Shown here piece after piece: positions 20,501 through 29,934 of a DNA stretch of 64,000 nucleotides. The position numbers were made by a program, and so were the translations under genes. Within the stretch, counting starts at the first letter, position 1, and the number at the start of each line of letters is the position of its first letter. A model generated the notes under the pieces. It was not told the origin of the DNA and did no database searches. It worked only from the letters and a program-made list of their open reading frames with translations. The DNA is taken from positions 32,002,129-32,066,128 of the forward strand of contig NW_024037059.1 in the NCBI RefSeq assembly GCF_015706575.1. Direction: 5' to 3'. This DNA is from Patiria miniata. Its lineage: Eukaryota > Echinodermata > Asteroidea > Valvatida > Asterinidae.

Positions 20501-23038
20501 GATTGCTTAGAGAGAGTACTGAAGTTGTTCGAATATGGAGACAAGCTTCAAGGTTTTTTGCCTTGCATAATATGTAAAACTAATTAGCGTTTTATTTATA
20601 TTCTTAAATGTAAATAAATCATAATTTCCTAGGGGTAACCTGTTGTTAACCCTTACTCTCTGAGGGTAGTTTACTGCATGTCAGTTGGTTATGCCAATGC
20701 CCTCCAGCTGCAGTTATTTGGCAGATAACAAGTCTTAACAGTGAAGGCTCCAATTGGCAGGAGTTGGAGGCCCTGGAGGGTGCCTGATACTGACCAGCTG
20801 GGGGCACTCACTTTGTTATCAGAGGACTCTCATTGTTCTCTGTGGCATGTATTGGAGTGCCTGTCCAGTTACCCTTGAAATGACATGGCAGATATTGGAG
20901 GGCCATGCAAAAAACATAGGAGATTTTCTTGAGGCACAATTGGCATGCATTGGAGGGTCAAGTAGGGTAAGGGTTAAAGTAAAAGAATGATTATCAACCC
21001 TTCAATTGTTCAAGATTTTTGACGTTATAGTAATATTTACATTATTTTTTAAATGCTTTAAATTATATTACATGTACTGTACAATTAAAAAAGAACTTAT
21101 TCTTAAAAAAATACTAATTTTATTAATTTAGCAATTAATTAATTGGACGGTACAATATTTCATTTTGTTTTTAAAAATACTTTGCATAACATTTCGAGCG
21201 CTGTGTACACTTCAAAAATGCACAATTTGAAAAAAAATTTAATGAACTCTTACTAATTTAATTAATTAATTTAATTTATTACTTTAAACAATTATTTTTC
21301 TTGTAGGCTCAATAATTCATAGTAATGTTTATGTGCTTTAACTTCAAAACGCTATGCATTATAGAATGGTAATTATTTTAAAAAGTAAATAAATTTATTA
21401 ATGATTTAATTAATTAATTTAATTTATTAATTTAATTAATTATTCGAATTAATGAATAAATATGTTGTTTATTTAACAAAAATCTTAATCAGCCATAACA
21501 ATAATACACATCATGAAAGTGCATAAATTGTTCGCATTACCACCCCTTATCTCTGAACCCACACAGTCAACCGCATTAGCATATACTGTAAATAAAATGT
21601 TTCAAAAAAGGCATTAAGGCATTGTCTCACGAAGCACAGTGGTGCTATTAATTGGAGAAAAATCTGCTTTTAAAAATAATGTTACATATCTGCATGAGTT
21701 TACCAGGAAAAAAAATAGTTTGGCGGCTTTGCATGCATGGTAAAAATCTATGTAGCGCGCAAGTTTAAACTTGCGTGCGCAATATGTAGCAAGGAAATTA
21801 ATGCACGCGCAAGTTTAAACTTGTGTGCGCGCAGGTTTAAACTTGCACGGAGGACTCAAATTGCGCTCGACACAACCATCTTAATCATCGATGCCTACTT
21901 GCGGTCCTACTAAAGTTGAAATTATTTAAAAACTTTTTTTTAACGCGAAATGTACGACGAATTTGTCGATTAGTGTTGGCCGCCATCTTGTTTATGTGTA
22001 GCTTAGCCCTACTATGCATGCATGAAGTGTACAGAGCCATACTACACATGCGCGAAGTGTACAGCGCCATCCAAACAAGATGGCGGCCAACACTAATCGA
22101 CAAATTTGTCGTACATTTCGCATTAAAAAAACCAAGTTTTTGAATAATTTTAACTTTAATTGATATGCAGAAGATGTTCTTTATTGCTTTTTCTACCATA
22201 TAAAGCTACTTTAATGTTCAAAAGCATATACAAAATTTGTTGATGCTTGTTGACGACCGTTGAGGCTTGTTGACCCTTGTTGACGCACTTTAGTAGGACC
22301 CCCTACTTGTGCCTCAGGTGGCGTATCTAGTAATTTGTACTAGGCCATTTTGAGGGTGAAATCTTATGTTTTTGTTGGGCAACGTTGGGTTTTTGGGTCA
22401 TGGACAAAATTGTGGTGTTGCTCAGCATATACGGATTAGCTTGGACCTAGACCCGTGAACATGGCTTGTAAACAACGCCATGTTCACGGGTCTAGCTTGG
22501 ACCCTACTATCGCCAGACCATGTCCAAATGTTAAAAAGGCGATAAGTTGGGTCCAAGTTACTCGGACTAGCGTCCAAGTTACTCTGACTAATGACTATGT
22601 ATGCCTATTCATTGTATTACCTGCACTGACTAGAGCTTGACTCTGCATGAGAGTGTTAAGTGACTCGAGAAGATACAATCTCTCTGTCTCTACCTCTCTG
22701 ACTGTCTCCCGTAATTTTTCAGTCCTTCTTTCAATTTCATCCAACGTTTGCAGCAGATAGTTGTCCATATTTTTTGTTTCCTGTGCATCATCATGTACCT
22801 TCAGCATGTTCAGGCTGTTTTCAACCTCATGTTCATCAACTGGCGTAACTGGTGACTGTTCAACCTTTTTAAGTTGCTCTTTAACTTTGTCAACTTGTTC
22901 CTGTGAATCCTCAGCATCCGTGTCACCCGTGTGGTATTTTGACAAACTACAGGACACCTCATACGGATCATCAGGCTGCTGTTGTTCCTGTTCAATATCA
23001 ATATCATCATGTTTATCGGTCTCAATCCGGTAAGCCAT
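17161..23038 (-). CDS. BAG2: BAG2 co-chaperone, complete, two coding exons
   Basis: The exons at 23038-22621 (418 bp) and 17525-17161 (365 bp) join in phase 1 to encode about 260 residues. BAG2 binds the Hsp70/Hsc70 ATPase domain as a nucleotide-exchange factor and inhibits the CHIP ubiquitin ligase in the cytosol. Residues ~95-140 form a predicted coiled coil (LDEIERRTEKLRETVREVE), matching the helix in vertebrate BAG2. The second exon carries the C-terminal BNB/BAG region, with RNPPQEESL and GCAVEDQKEIRKIL, nearly the same as vertebrate RNPQQQESL and GCALEDQKKIKRRL. The N-terminal ~90 residues are acidic and glutamine-rich, making the protein about 50 residues longer than human BAG2 (211 aa). 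The start is the first ATG, at 23038-23036. The gene is convergent with RAB23. The 5.1-kb intron is full of repeats. Confidence 0.95.
17847..18147 (-). mobile_element. tRNA-derived SINE with ATT tail, copy 1 (BAG2 intron)
   Basis: From 18147 on the minus strand it has A-box-like ggcctcgtggttaaggg and B-box-like gtgggtttgagtcc, then a body with ccttgggcaaggcactttg, and ends in (ATT)n at 17847-17860. A second copy is at 49975-50332. The reading frame through it is an artefact. Confidence 0.85.
18375..20176. repeat. 20-bp minisatellite, about 90 units, in the BAG2 intron
   Basis: The unit is tcacatcatcccagcaacca, repeated in near-perfect 20-bp register for 1.8 kb. Variant units (ttacatcatc-, -caagcaatca, -ccatcaacca, -cattcaagcaacca) form ordered patterns. 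Because 20 is not a multiple of 3 and no frame of the unit has a stop, the plus strand is open for 651 codons with a 20-residue period; this is not a gene. The plus strand has a single G per unit, giving strong strand asymmetry. Confidence 0.97.
20176..21860. mobile_element. 1.7-kb block bounded by gcaagtttaaacttgc palindromes
   Basis: The left edge carries two copies of gcaagtttaaacttgc (about 20176 and 20196). The right edge carries two full copies and one variant (21765-21850), embedded in gcgcacgc-type GC-rich sequence. The interior is AT-rich, including long ttaattaattaattt stretches (21240-21460). No gene was seen. It is probably a non-autonomous element abutting the minisatellite, but exact ends and target duplication are unresolved. 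Confidence 0.6.
21940..22126. mobile_element. Foldback element with YY1-like arms, BAG2 intron
   Basis: The arms at 21940-21994 and 22070-22126 are near-perfect complements: gcgaaatgtacgacgaattt, then gtcgattagtgttggccgcc and atcttgtt, against the mirrored sequence. Each arm contains caagatggcggcc, a match to the YY1 consensus. The centre holds two tandem gaagtgtacagngccat segments. It lies about 0.5 kb inside the intron from exon 1. Confidence 0.88.
22337..22575. repeat. Dispersed repeat, copy with insertion
   Basis: It aligns with the reverse complement of 34450-34600 (gataagttgggtccaagtta, ccagaccatgtccaaatgtt and tgggtttttgggtcat are shared) but is interrupted by a 47-bp hairpin at 22447-22493. 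Confidence 0.85.
22447..22493. mobile_element. 47-bp hairpin insertion with 9-10 bp target duplication
   Basis: The arms agacccgtgaacatggc and gccatgttcacgggtct are perfect complements around an 11-bp loop. agcttggac is present on both sides (22438-22446 and 22494-22502), while the empty copy at 34514-34522 has it once on the opposite strand. Related, partly decayed hairpins are at 32811-32844, 35314-35365 and 35991-36027. Confidence 0.88.
22621..23038 (-). CDS. BAG2: BAG2 coding exon 1
   Basis: The start is ATG at 23038-23036 (MAYRIETDKHDDIDIEQEQQ). The exon encodes an acidic, glutamine-rich stretch, then ENSLNMLKVHDDAQETKNMD and the coiled-coil helix ending LNTLMQSQALVSA. The donor gtaata is at 22620. 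The helix matches vertebrate BAG2; the first ~90 residues do not align with anything I recall. A GTG three bases upstream is not a plausible start. Confidence 0.92.
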
Positions 23039-23680
23039 CACTCTTGCGTGTTTACTTAAATTACTGGTCCATGTTTGGTCTCGTTACCGTTGTGACTTTG
23101 GTCTCGATAGCTAGGATTTATTCAACTGCGGTTGGTTGGAATCAAGAATAATCAGAGCTCCACTACCAAGCTCTACCCACGATCCACCGGTTGATTAAGC
23201 TGAAGCCAGCCTACGGTTTTGCAATTCAGCCCGCGCGCAACCTCTCCCCAGTGCTTACTTTATTTCCAACCGCGTTTGAGAGAGCAGGTAGTGATGGGCG
23301 CGTACTGCTCAACACCCTGGGGACGAGGTTGGCCCACGCGCCCTCGATCAGCTGCATGCAGCCGAACATGCAAATCCAGAATCCATGCGACAGAGGGAGA
23401 TCATAAATTGTCAAAATTTGGACACGATACGATTTATTCAACAAATTCTCAAGAAACTTCAAGAAAATATTCAAAATATTACCAATTTTATAATGAAATT
23501 GAAGAGCAGATATCAGTAAAGAGTTTATATTACTTTTAACCTTGTTTTATTGCCTCTATTTTTTATAGCCTCTGTTAATTTAAAAGTGTAGGTTCATTTT
23601 CCCAGGAATTCCTATAAATTAATTATCATAATTGTTGACTTGAAGATCGAACAAGAAAGTTGACCCAGAAGGCGGCAAGG
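23039..23680. other. BAG2 upstream region
   Basis: Moderately CpG-rich between 23180 and 23390 (cagcccgcgcgcaacctc, gggcgcgtactgctc), as expected near a housekeeping promoter on the minus strand. No TATA box was identified. The stretch containing ctggggacgaggttggc resembles a dispersed repeat fragment. Confidence 0.4.
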
Positions 23681-23840
23681 TACGAAAGCCCTGTAGTGCC
23701 ATCAAGTATATATTTTGTCCAAGTTCGTTTTTATGAGATACATTTTGTCGAAGTTCGTTTTTATGAGATATATTTTACGGAGTTATGGAGTTTTATGAAG
23801 TTACGGAGCCCCTAAAGGGACATCCAACATTATTTCCTTA

Positions 23841-24196
23841 TCTCGTGCGCACGACATAATATCTCGTGCGCACGACATATATCTCGTGCGCACGACATAT
23901 ATCTCGTGCGCACGAGATAATTATGTCGTGCGCACGAGATATATGTCGTGCGCACGAGATATTATGTCGTGCGCACGAGATAAAAAAATAATTTTGGATG
24001 TTCCTTTAGGGGCTCCGTACCTGACACGCTGCTTTCGTTACACACAAACTCGTCCGCTGCACGTGCAGCAAGCTCCGTTAATACTTATAATTATCTCGTG
24101 CGCACGAGATATATGTCGTGCGCACGAGATATATGTCGTGCGCAAGTGATAATTATCTCGTGCGCATGAGATATTATGTCGTGCGCACGAGATAAG
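23841..24196. repeat. Clustered tcgtgcgcacga palindromes
   Basis: Seven copies of the core at 23841-23983 are ordered as three with the right side changed, one perfect, then three mirrored, so the cluster is itself palindromic. It is bounded by ggagcccctaaagggacatc and its complement. A second cluster of about five copies is at 24093-24196 with the same right border. Confidence 0.9.
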
Positions 24197-24263
24197 GAAA
24201 TAATTTTGGATGTCCCTTTAGGGGCTCCGTAACTTCATAAAACTCCGTAACTCCGTAAAATAT

Positions 24264-24780
24264 ATCTCATAAAAACGAACTTCGACAAAATGTATCTCAT
24301 AAAAACGAACTTCGAGAAAATATATCTCATAAAAACGAACTTCGAGAAAATACATCTCATAAAAACGAACTTCGAGAAAATGTATCTCATAAAAACGAAC
24401 TTTGACAAAATGTATCTCGTAAAAACAAACTTTGGGAAAAATGTATCTCATAAAAACGAACTTCGACAAAATGTATCTCGTAAAAACGAACTTTGGGAAA
24501 AATGTATCTCATAAAAACGAACTTCGACAAAATGTATCTCGTAAAAACGAACTTTGGGAAAAATGTATCTCATAAAAACGAACTTCGACAAAATGTATCT
24601 CGTAAAAACGAACTTTGGGAAAAATGTATCTCATAAAAACGAACTTCGACAAAATGTATCTCGTAAAAACGAACTTTGGGAAAAATGTATCTCATAAAAA
24701 CGAACTTCGACAAAATGTATCTCGTAAATTCGAACGAAGGGAAAAATGTATCTCATAAAAACGAACTTCGACAAAATATA
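24264..24780. repeat. 30/61-bp tandem array in the right arm of the foldback
   Basis: Units of about 30 bp (tctcataaaaacgaacttcg plus acaaaatgta) occur first singly, then from about 24416 as a 61-bp dimer alternating with a tctcgtaaaaacgaactttg-type unit, about six times. The open frames through it on both strands are repeat artefacts. Confidence 0.92.
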
Positions 24781-24811
24781 TACTTGATGGCACTACAGGG
24801 CTTTCGAAGCA

Positions 24812-24975
24812 AGGAGATACAGAAGTGATCAACGAGATCAAGAAGAGCACGAAGAAAGCGAAAAAACTGGATTGAAGAGCAGTTCGCAGACATGGAGGGG
24901 GTTTACAAAACTGTCAAAGTAATCAAGGACGAGATCCTTAAAAGCAAGAGATCCTCAAACGTTGGAAAGACAACC
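24812..24975 (+). pseudogene. LINE ORF fragment (linker before reverse transcriptase), decayed
   Basis: Two frames joined by one frameshift near 24865 encode EVINEIKKSTKKAKKNW and then IEEQFADMEGVYKTVKVIKD, the lysine-rich linker seen between endonuclease and reverse transcriptase in non-LTR retrotransposons. It stops aligning near 24975. The foldback element separates it from 23640-23683, which may be its upstream continuation. Identification is by pattern only. Confidence 0.45.
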
Positions 24976-25002
24976 ACACGGGTGCACCCCAGTATAAGAA
25001 TT

Positions 25003-25460
25003 CCCATAGACACCAGTGATAATTATATTATACTCGTCATATATATAATAATAGTGTCCAGTCAGTATACGCGTATACTGGCTGATGGCCATCTGCTTCA
25101 GATGGCCATACTTTACATTTCTTTTAAAAATACTCAGAACTCTCACAGGTGTTCATGCAGGCTGCACAGAAAAATGATGATCAACATGTCATCTTTCATT
25201 TTCTGTTCAATTTTTGGTGGGTTACTTCTCGAGAAACTCTCACTCCAAGAAGACCACCCCTAAAACGAGTGATGTTTCCCAAACTGGAAAAAGTAGCCAT
25301 CTTGAAAAATGATCCCTCCGCAACATGGCTAAATACCGCCACTTTCGAGCTCAGTTGCAGCCAAAATACACAGAATTGGAAGCCCAAGTCCAGGCCAGAG
25401 GTACATTCCCCAATTCCATGGCTCTCATAACTGTCTAATATAGAATAAATTCGGCTCATG
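25003..25460. repeat. Dispersed repeat (pair with 11566-11965)
   Basis: Same ordered blocks as the copy at 11566, starting with attcccatagacacc and continuing to the ggctctcat region. An extra palindromic stretch (gatggccatctgcttcagatggccat) is present near 25083-25110. The right side is interrupted by a hAT-like element. Confidence 0.7.
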
Positions 25461-25830
25461 CAGGCGCAGTTCTAGAGCCAATATTTTGGGGGGCTAGCAA
25501 GGTAGATCCAGATTTTTTCAGGGAGGCGTGCTGAAATGTAGTTATTTTCTCCGGACACTTAGGCCTCTGAAAATCAATACGGGGGGGGGGGGGGGGGGCT
25601 CGTGCCATATTTTCAACGGGGAGCGCTGCAATCAGGCACACTATATTAACTAAAAGTGTACAAAATGCACCCTTCTCATTTAGGGGGAGAACGTTCCCAT
25701 GTACGTCAAATTCTTACATTTTGCTAGTGCATTTTTTTTAATGGAATTTTTATTTGGGGGGGGGGGGGCTAGACAAAATTGGGGGGGGGGGGGCTAAAGC
25801 TCCCCCTCGCCCCCCGTAGAACCGCCACTG
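25461..25830. mobile_element. hAT-like element with perfect 8-bp target duplication
   Basis: ggctcatg at 25453-25460 is repeated at 25831-25838. The ends are caggcgcagttctagagcc and cgtagaaccgccactg, an imperfect CAGTGGCGGTTCTA-type inverted repeat. The 370-bp interior holds an 18-G run at 25581-25598 and two more G tracts. Confidence 0.85.
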
Positions 25831-25849
25831 GGCTCATGTTTAGTTAGTT

Positions 25850-26043
25850 GGAAAGAATTCCATGATTATGGCCATCACTAATTTTTCCCTGCAATGACCG
25901 AAAGCGATAAGATGTCTTAAAAAGTCAAATATAGCAGGGAAAGTATTGAACCATTAACTCAGAAACACTTAAAAAAAATTCAGACCAGTCTCATAGGGTT
26001 TGTGCACAGGGTGTCAAGTGATGTCCAGTTATGGATTTCTTTC
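25850..26043. mobile_element. Short inverted-repeat element, copy 1
   Basis: The ends ggaaagaattccatgattat and tggatttctttcc enclose cagaccagtctcatagggtt, which is identical in the copy at 38130-38352. The ends have drifted compared with that copy. Confidence 0.72.
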
Positions 26044-26369
26044 CAGTTATTGAATTATTTGTGAATTATTGGCTGCCAGACAATAATTAATTGCCGTTCT
26101 TGCGGAATATATTTGTTCCTGCCCCACAATCAGTATCGACAATGCACGGACCGGGAGGAGCCGGTCTGCTCGCAAAGCGGATCTGTTTGCAGGCGGGATA
26201 ATTGTATCGAAAAGTGCACTTCTTTAAAGATTTGAACTGGAACAGGATTTGAACGGTAGCTCCAGATTGCGCAACATATGATTTAAAAAGCCAACTCAAG
26301 ACTCAAATTTTTGTACCGATATCAAAATAGTTACAAAGTACAAAGGCTAGGAAAATCTTGTGTACGGCC

Positions 26370-26822
26370 TTAATATCTTGCCACTTTGATTATTGTTGCT
26401 GATCCTGGTATTCTTCACTGTCACAAATATTCAAAAACAAACTTCAAATTTGCCAAAACAAAACTATCCGCTTTATCAACAACCTCCCCTCTAGATCCCA
26501 TATTGTTTACACATAATTTTATGAAATAGGATGGCTGGATATTCACCATAGAGTGGAGTTTCTTTAAAAAGCAAATCATGTTCATAACATTTTTCACCAA
26601 AAATCCCCCACTTATCTCAAACACAATTTTACCTACATTACGGAAGTTCACTACTACCTAACGAGATCTAAGCAATTTAATTTTTTGTTCCACACATTAA
26701 AGGAACAGAATCAACTCTTTTTTCTACACTGGAATTACATTATGGAATTCACTTCCATCCATCCTGAAACTGCATGAAAGGAAAACCTTGTTTAAAACCA
26801 ACCTCAAAGCATTCATTTTTTA
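26370..26822 (+). pseudogene. LINE reverse transcriptase C-terminus, decayed
   Basis: Reading with several frameshifts gives, in order, HFDYCC, GWLDIHHRVEFL, HYYLTRSKQFNFLF and LWNSLPSILKLHERKTLF, ending FKTNLKAFIF and a stop at about 26822. These are the landmark motifs at the end of the reverse transcriptase ORF in L2/CR1/Jockey-like non-LTR retrotransposons. There are multiple stops and shifts, so it is non-functional. Confidence 0.75.
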
Positions 26823-28188
26823 AACAAAATCCTAGCTTCCGAATCCAGCTAAAGATGTTTACTTGTTCATTCCCGATGATAATTTTTGTTTTTGGTTTTT
26901 AAGTGCAATGATGTGCTGTGCGGTCGTTCGAGCAATAAAATCCCGAGCGCAGGGGGTTAAAGGCTATACAGATTTTTAGTGCTTTTTATTGCCATATGAT
27001 CTAAGTTAAGATTTTTATATAATACATTCCTTTCAGATTACTGTTTAAAGGGAAAATGTAGTAGGATTTTTATTACTTAACTTCAGTTTAAACAGCTTTC
27101 TTGCCATGTAACAATGACTGTCCACCTCCTTTGTGGCTGTGAGGGGGGATGGGGATAGGTTACATCATTTTAGTTACCTGTTTTTAGGCTAAAGGAAATT
27201 TCCTAATTCATGAGCCAGGGTGTGATGTCATTCAAGGCAGAGCGATAGTGTCTCCATAGCTTTGTGTACTAATATACTGTCAGCTTTTCTTCATTTTCTT
27301 TAGGTAACTTCCACATTTTACTTATAAATCACGTTTTAACAGCTTGTTTGGACAAAAGTAGTGGATAATATTTTTCCTAAACTTTTGTTTTTGGGTAATT
27401 CTGAAGGACTAATTTCTGTACTGTTCATAATGCACTTTTGACAAGGAATACCTTGTGTGACGAGGGCAGGATGGCGTCCTCTTACATGCATTGATGTATT
27501 AATAGCGATGTTTTTTGTGTTTTTTTAATGTAATTTAAATAAAACATATTTTTATATGAACTTCATCTTATACATGTTCATGTATATGTTTTTTAACCAC
27601 GGTTACTAGTATTTTTTGTATTGTTTAATCTTTTATTTTTGTATATTTAATTAAATCTAAGCAGATGAATTTAAATTATTGTCTTAATCAAGTACATGTA
27701 CATCATAAATGTTGATGTTAACAAGATGTTTAATATAGGTCTGGGTCGGTCGTAATTCGTAGTTTTGTCTTTTTGGTGCAATATTAAGTAATTGAAAGAT
27801 TTTTGATGGTTTTAAATTTAAGATATCGTGTATTAAGCTTAGGTATATATACATTTTTCCTCACTTTGTATATGTGCTTTTAATAACAGGAAAATGCTTT
27901 GTCGGCTTTAATATGAAGTGTTGATTTTTATACTCTGTATATGTAGGCCTATAGGAGGTACAATGCATAAGACACATTTTTGGGACCGCAATGGAAATAA
28001 GTTTTATAAGTTTTTTTGCGTTGTCCCCGCTTTTTCCACTGCATGGGGATTTTCTAAGTCTTATTGTTATTTTTTTATACGACTTTTGATAAATTTTGAT
28101 GTGTTTTGTTAAATCTTAACTTATATTCAAACTGTATCATCATTGTGTGGAAATTGCAAATAAATCAAATCAAATCAAATCAAATCAA
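26823..28188 (+). mobile_element. Probable LINE 3' region with (AAATC)n tail
   Basis: After the LINE stop, AT-rich non-coding DNA continues to five to six copies of aaatc at 28164-28188, the kind of short-repeat tail that ends L2/RTE-type LINEs. Whether everything between belongs to one element is not certain. A gene was not seen. Confidence 0.5.
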
Positions 28189-28588
28189 ATTCGTTGTCAT
28201 AGAGCAAGGGATACATGTATATTGTGCATTGATATTGCAATGACCACTCAGGGCCATCGTAGTGGTAGTTATGCGCGGCCGGCTTGCCCGAAGTCCGGCA
28301 GCCGAAAATCAGGCCCAAATTTCGTGTACGACGCAGCATGGTATAGGAAGCATGCATGTGTGCATAGCGCATCTACCATTGATCTACACTGATCTAGTAC
28401 ATGACACATTGGCGTCATTGTACTATTGTAGTGAAATAATTAGTCGTTAAAAAGGCATAACAAAAAATAGCAATTTGAGCACTAGCAACCAAGTTTCTGG
28501 GATCGAAATTGAGCCTGTTTTAAGGACCTACCGAGGAAATCATCGGCATGACCTCATTCAAAGGTGAGTTTTATTTCTTAAGTTTTAA

Positions 28589-29715
28589 GATAGTGGATAT
28601 TTTGCCGGAGGTAATGACGGCAAACTAACGTTTACTAAAGGTTTGCCGGCGGCAATCCATATCAACAGAGGGCGCTGTGCTCTTTAAGATAGGGCTGAAT
28701 TATAAGATGTATTAAATTCCCACCAAAAGTTGTGTAGCACGTTTGGGGTAGTGGTTAAGCAAAGGCAGTGGATATTTTGCCGGAGACGGCAAACCTTTAG
28801 TAAACGTTAGTTTGCCGGATATGCACTGAACATGCGCAGTTACTGTTTTTTTGTACTTAAAAACATTTTCCGGTGACAAATTTTAGTCTGGCTCCATGCC
28901 AATATTATCGTTGTAACCTCGTATTCACAAGATGGGATTCAGACCATTTTATAATTTCGGACTTTATTTCCCTTTTAAAAAATCTGAAAAAGAAAATGTA
29001 AAACTCTGCAATAAAATGTTTGAGACATATTAAAATAATAAAAGAAGAATATTCTTATTTATTTGGGGATGGGAAAAAAAAACTTAAAAATGTGGCGGCG
29101 ATCGGATTCGTACTCGAGTCATCCCACACACTAGAGCTTTTGCTTAAGGCAGTGGATATTTTGCCGGAGACAGCAAACCTTCAGTAAACGTTAGTTTGCC
29201 GGATGTGCACTGAACATGCGCAGTTACTGTTTTTTTGTACTTAAACATTTTCCGGTGACAAATTTTAGTCTGGCTCCATGCCAATATTATAGTTGTATTT
29301 TTGTATTTACAAGATGGGAATCAGACCATTTTATAATTTCGGACTTTATTTCCCTTTAAAAAAATATCCTCCAGAGCCACAAATCTGAAAAAGAAAAAGT
29401 AATACTCTGCAATAAAATGTTTGAGACATATTAAAATAATCAAAGAAGAATATTCTTATTAATTTGGGGATGGGAAAAAAAACCCTTGGAATTATGGCGG
29501 GGATCAGGATTCGAACTCGGGACATCCTACTCACTAGAACCATTGCTTAACCACTGCACCGACTGTGCTACACAACTTTGGTGGGAATTTAATACATGTT
29601 ATAATTCAGCCCTATCTTTAAGAGTACAGCGCCCTCTGTTGATATGGATTGCCGCCGGCAAACCTTTAGTAAACGTTAGTTTGCCGGCGTTACCTCCGGC
29701 AAAATATCCACTACC
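28589..29715. mobile_element. TTAA-flanked foldback element, 1.13 kb
   Basis: TTAA is at 28585-28588 and 29716-29719. The arms are about 170-190 bp and start gatagtggatattttgccgg and its complement. They run through ggcggcaatccatatcaaca and aattcccaccaaa, and end at gtgtagcac. Between the arms are two tandem units of about 385 bp, each starting cagtggatattttgccggag. SINE-like pieces lie at the inner edges of both arms. Confidence 0.85.
29487..29575 (-). mobile_element. tRNA-derived SINE head inside the foldback element
   Basis: On the minus strand: gtgcagtggttaagc (A-box-like) and cgagttcgaatcc (B-box-like), about 35 bp apart as in a tRNA. No acceptor-stem pairing was established, so it is annotated as a SINE head rather than a tRNA gene. 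Confidence 0.65.
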
Positions 29716-29827
29716 TTAATTTAAACAATGATAAAGTCACCAGTTTCACGTGTAACACTAACATAACAGGAACAGTGTCCATGTTACACGTGAAACGATG
29801 TTTTTCGTCTCGTAAGAAGAAAATCAA

Positions 29828-29882
29828 GTCCTTGACCCCCAAAGAGCCCTTACGTGCTAAGGGCTCTTTGGGGGTCAAGGAC
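29828..29882. repeat. 55-bp perfect palindrome
   Basis: The 25-bp arms begin gtccttgacccccaaagagc and are fully complementary around a 5-base loop (cgtgc). No flanking duplication was found. It lies between the TTAA foldback and the inverted-repeat element at 29935. Confidence 0.9.
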
Positions 29883-29934
29883 CAAATACCACAGAATACT
29901 ACATGTGTTGTTGGAAAGAAATACATTCTACAGG

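Larger units (their letters stand above)
23684..24808. mobile_element. 1.1-kb foldback transposon with internal tandem arrays
   Basis: The outer ends cgaaagccctgtagtgccat and atggcactacagggctttcg are perfect complements, followed by caagtatatattttgtc and its mirror. The left arm is short and the right arm is expanded into a tandem array (24264-24780). Between them lie two clusters of the palindrome tcgtgcgcacga. It interrupts a decayed LINE. gcaagg occurs just outside both ends (23677-23682, 24813-24818), a possible target duplication. Confidence 0.88.

Noticed and set aside
22761..23033. Plus-strand Cys/Ser-rich open frame
   Set aside because: It is antisense to BAG2 exon 1, whose coding strand has clear homology and splice sites.
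24218..24514. Repetitive open frames on both strands (FYEIHF- and YLIKTNFEK-type)
   Set aside because: They follow the 30-bp tandem array of the foldback element.
27918..28112. Short open frame with hydrophobic stretches
   Set aside because: It lies in the probable LINE 3' region directly before the (AAATC)n tail and has no recognised domain.
29487..29575. tRNA gene on the minus strand
   Set aside because: A- and B-box-like segments are present, but no complete cloverleaf with a paired acceptor stem could be drawn, and the piece sits in a repeated element.
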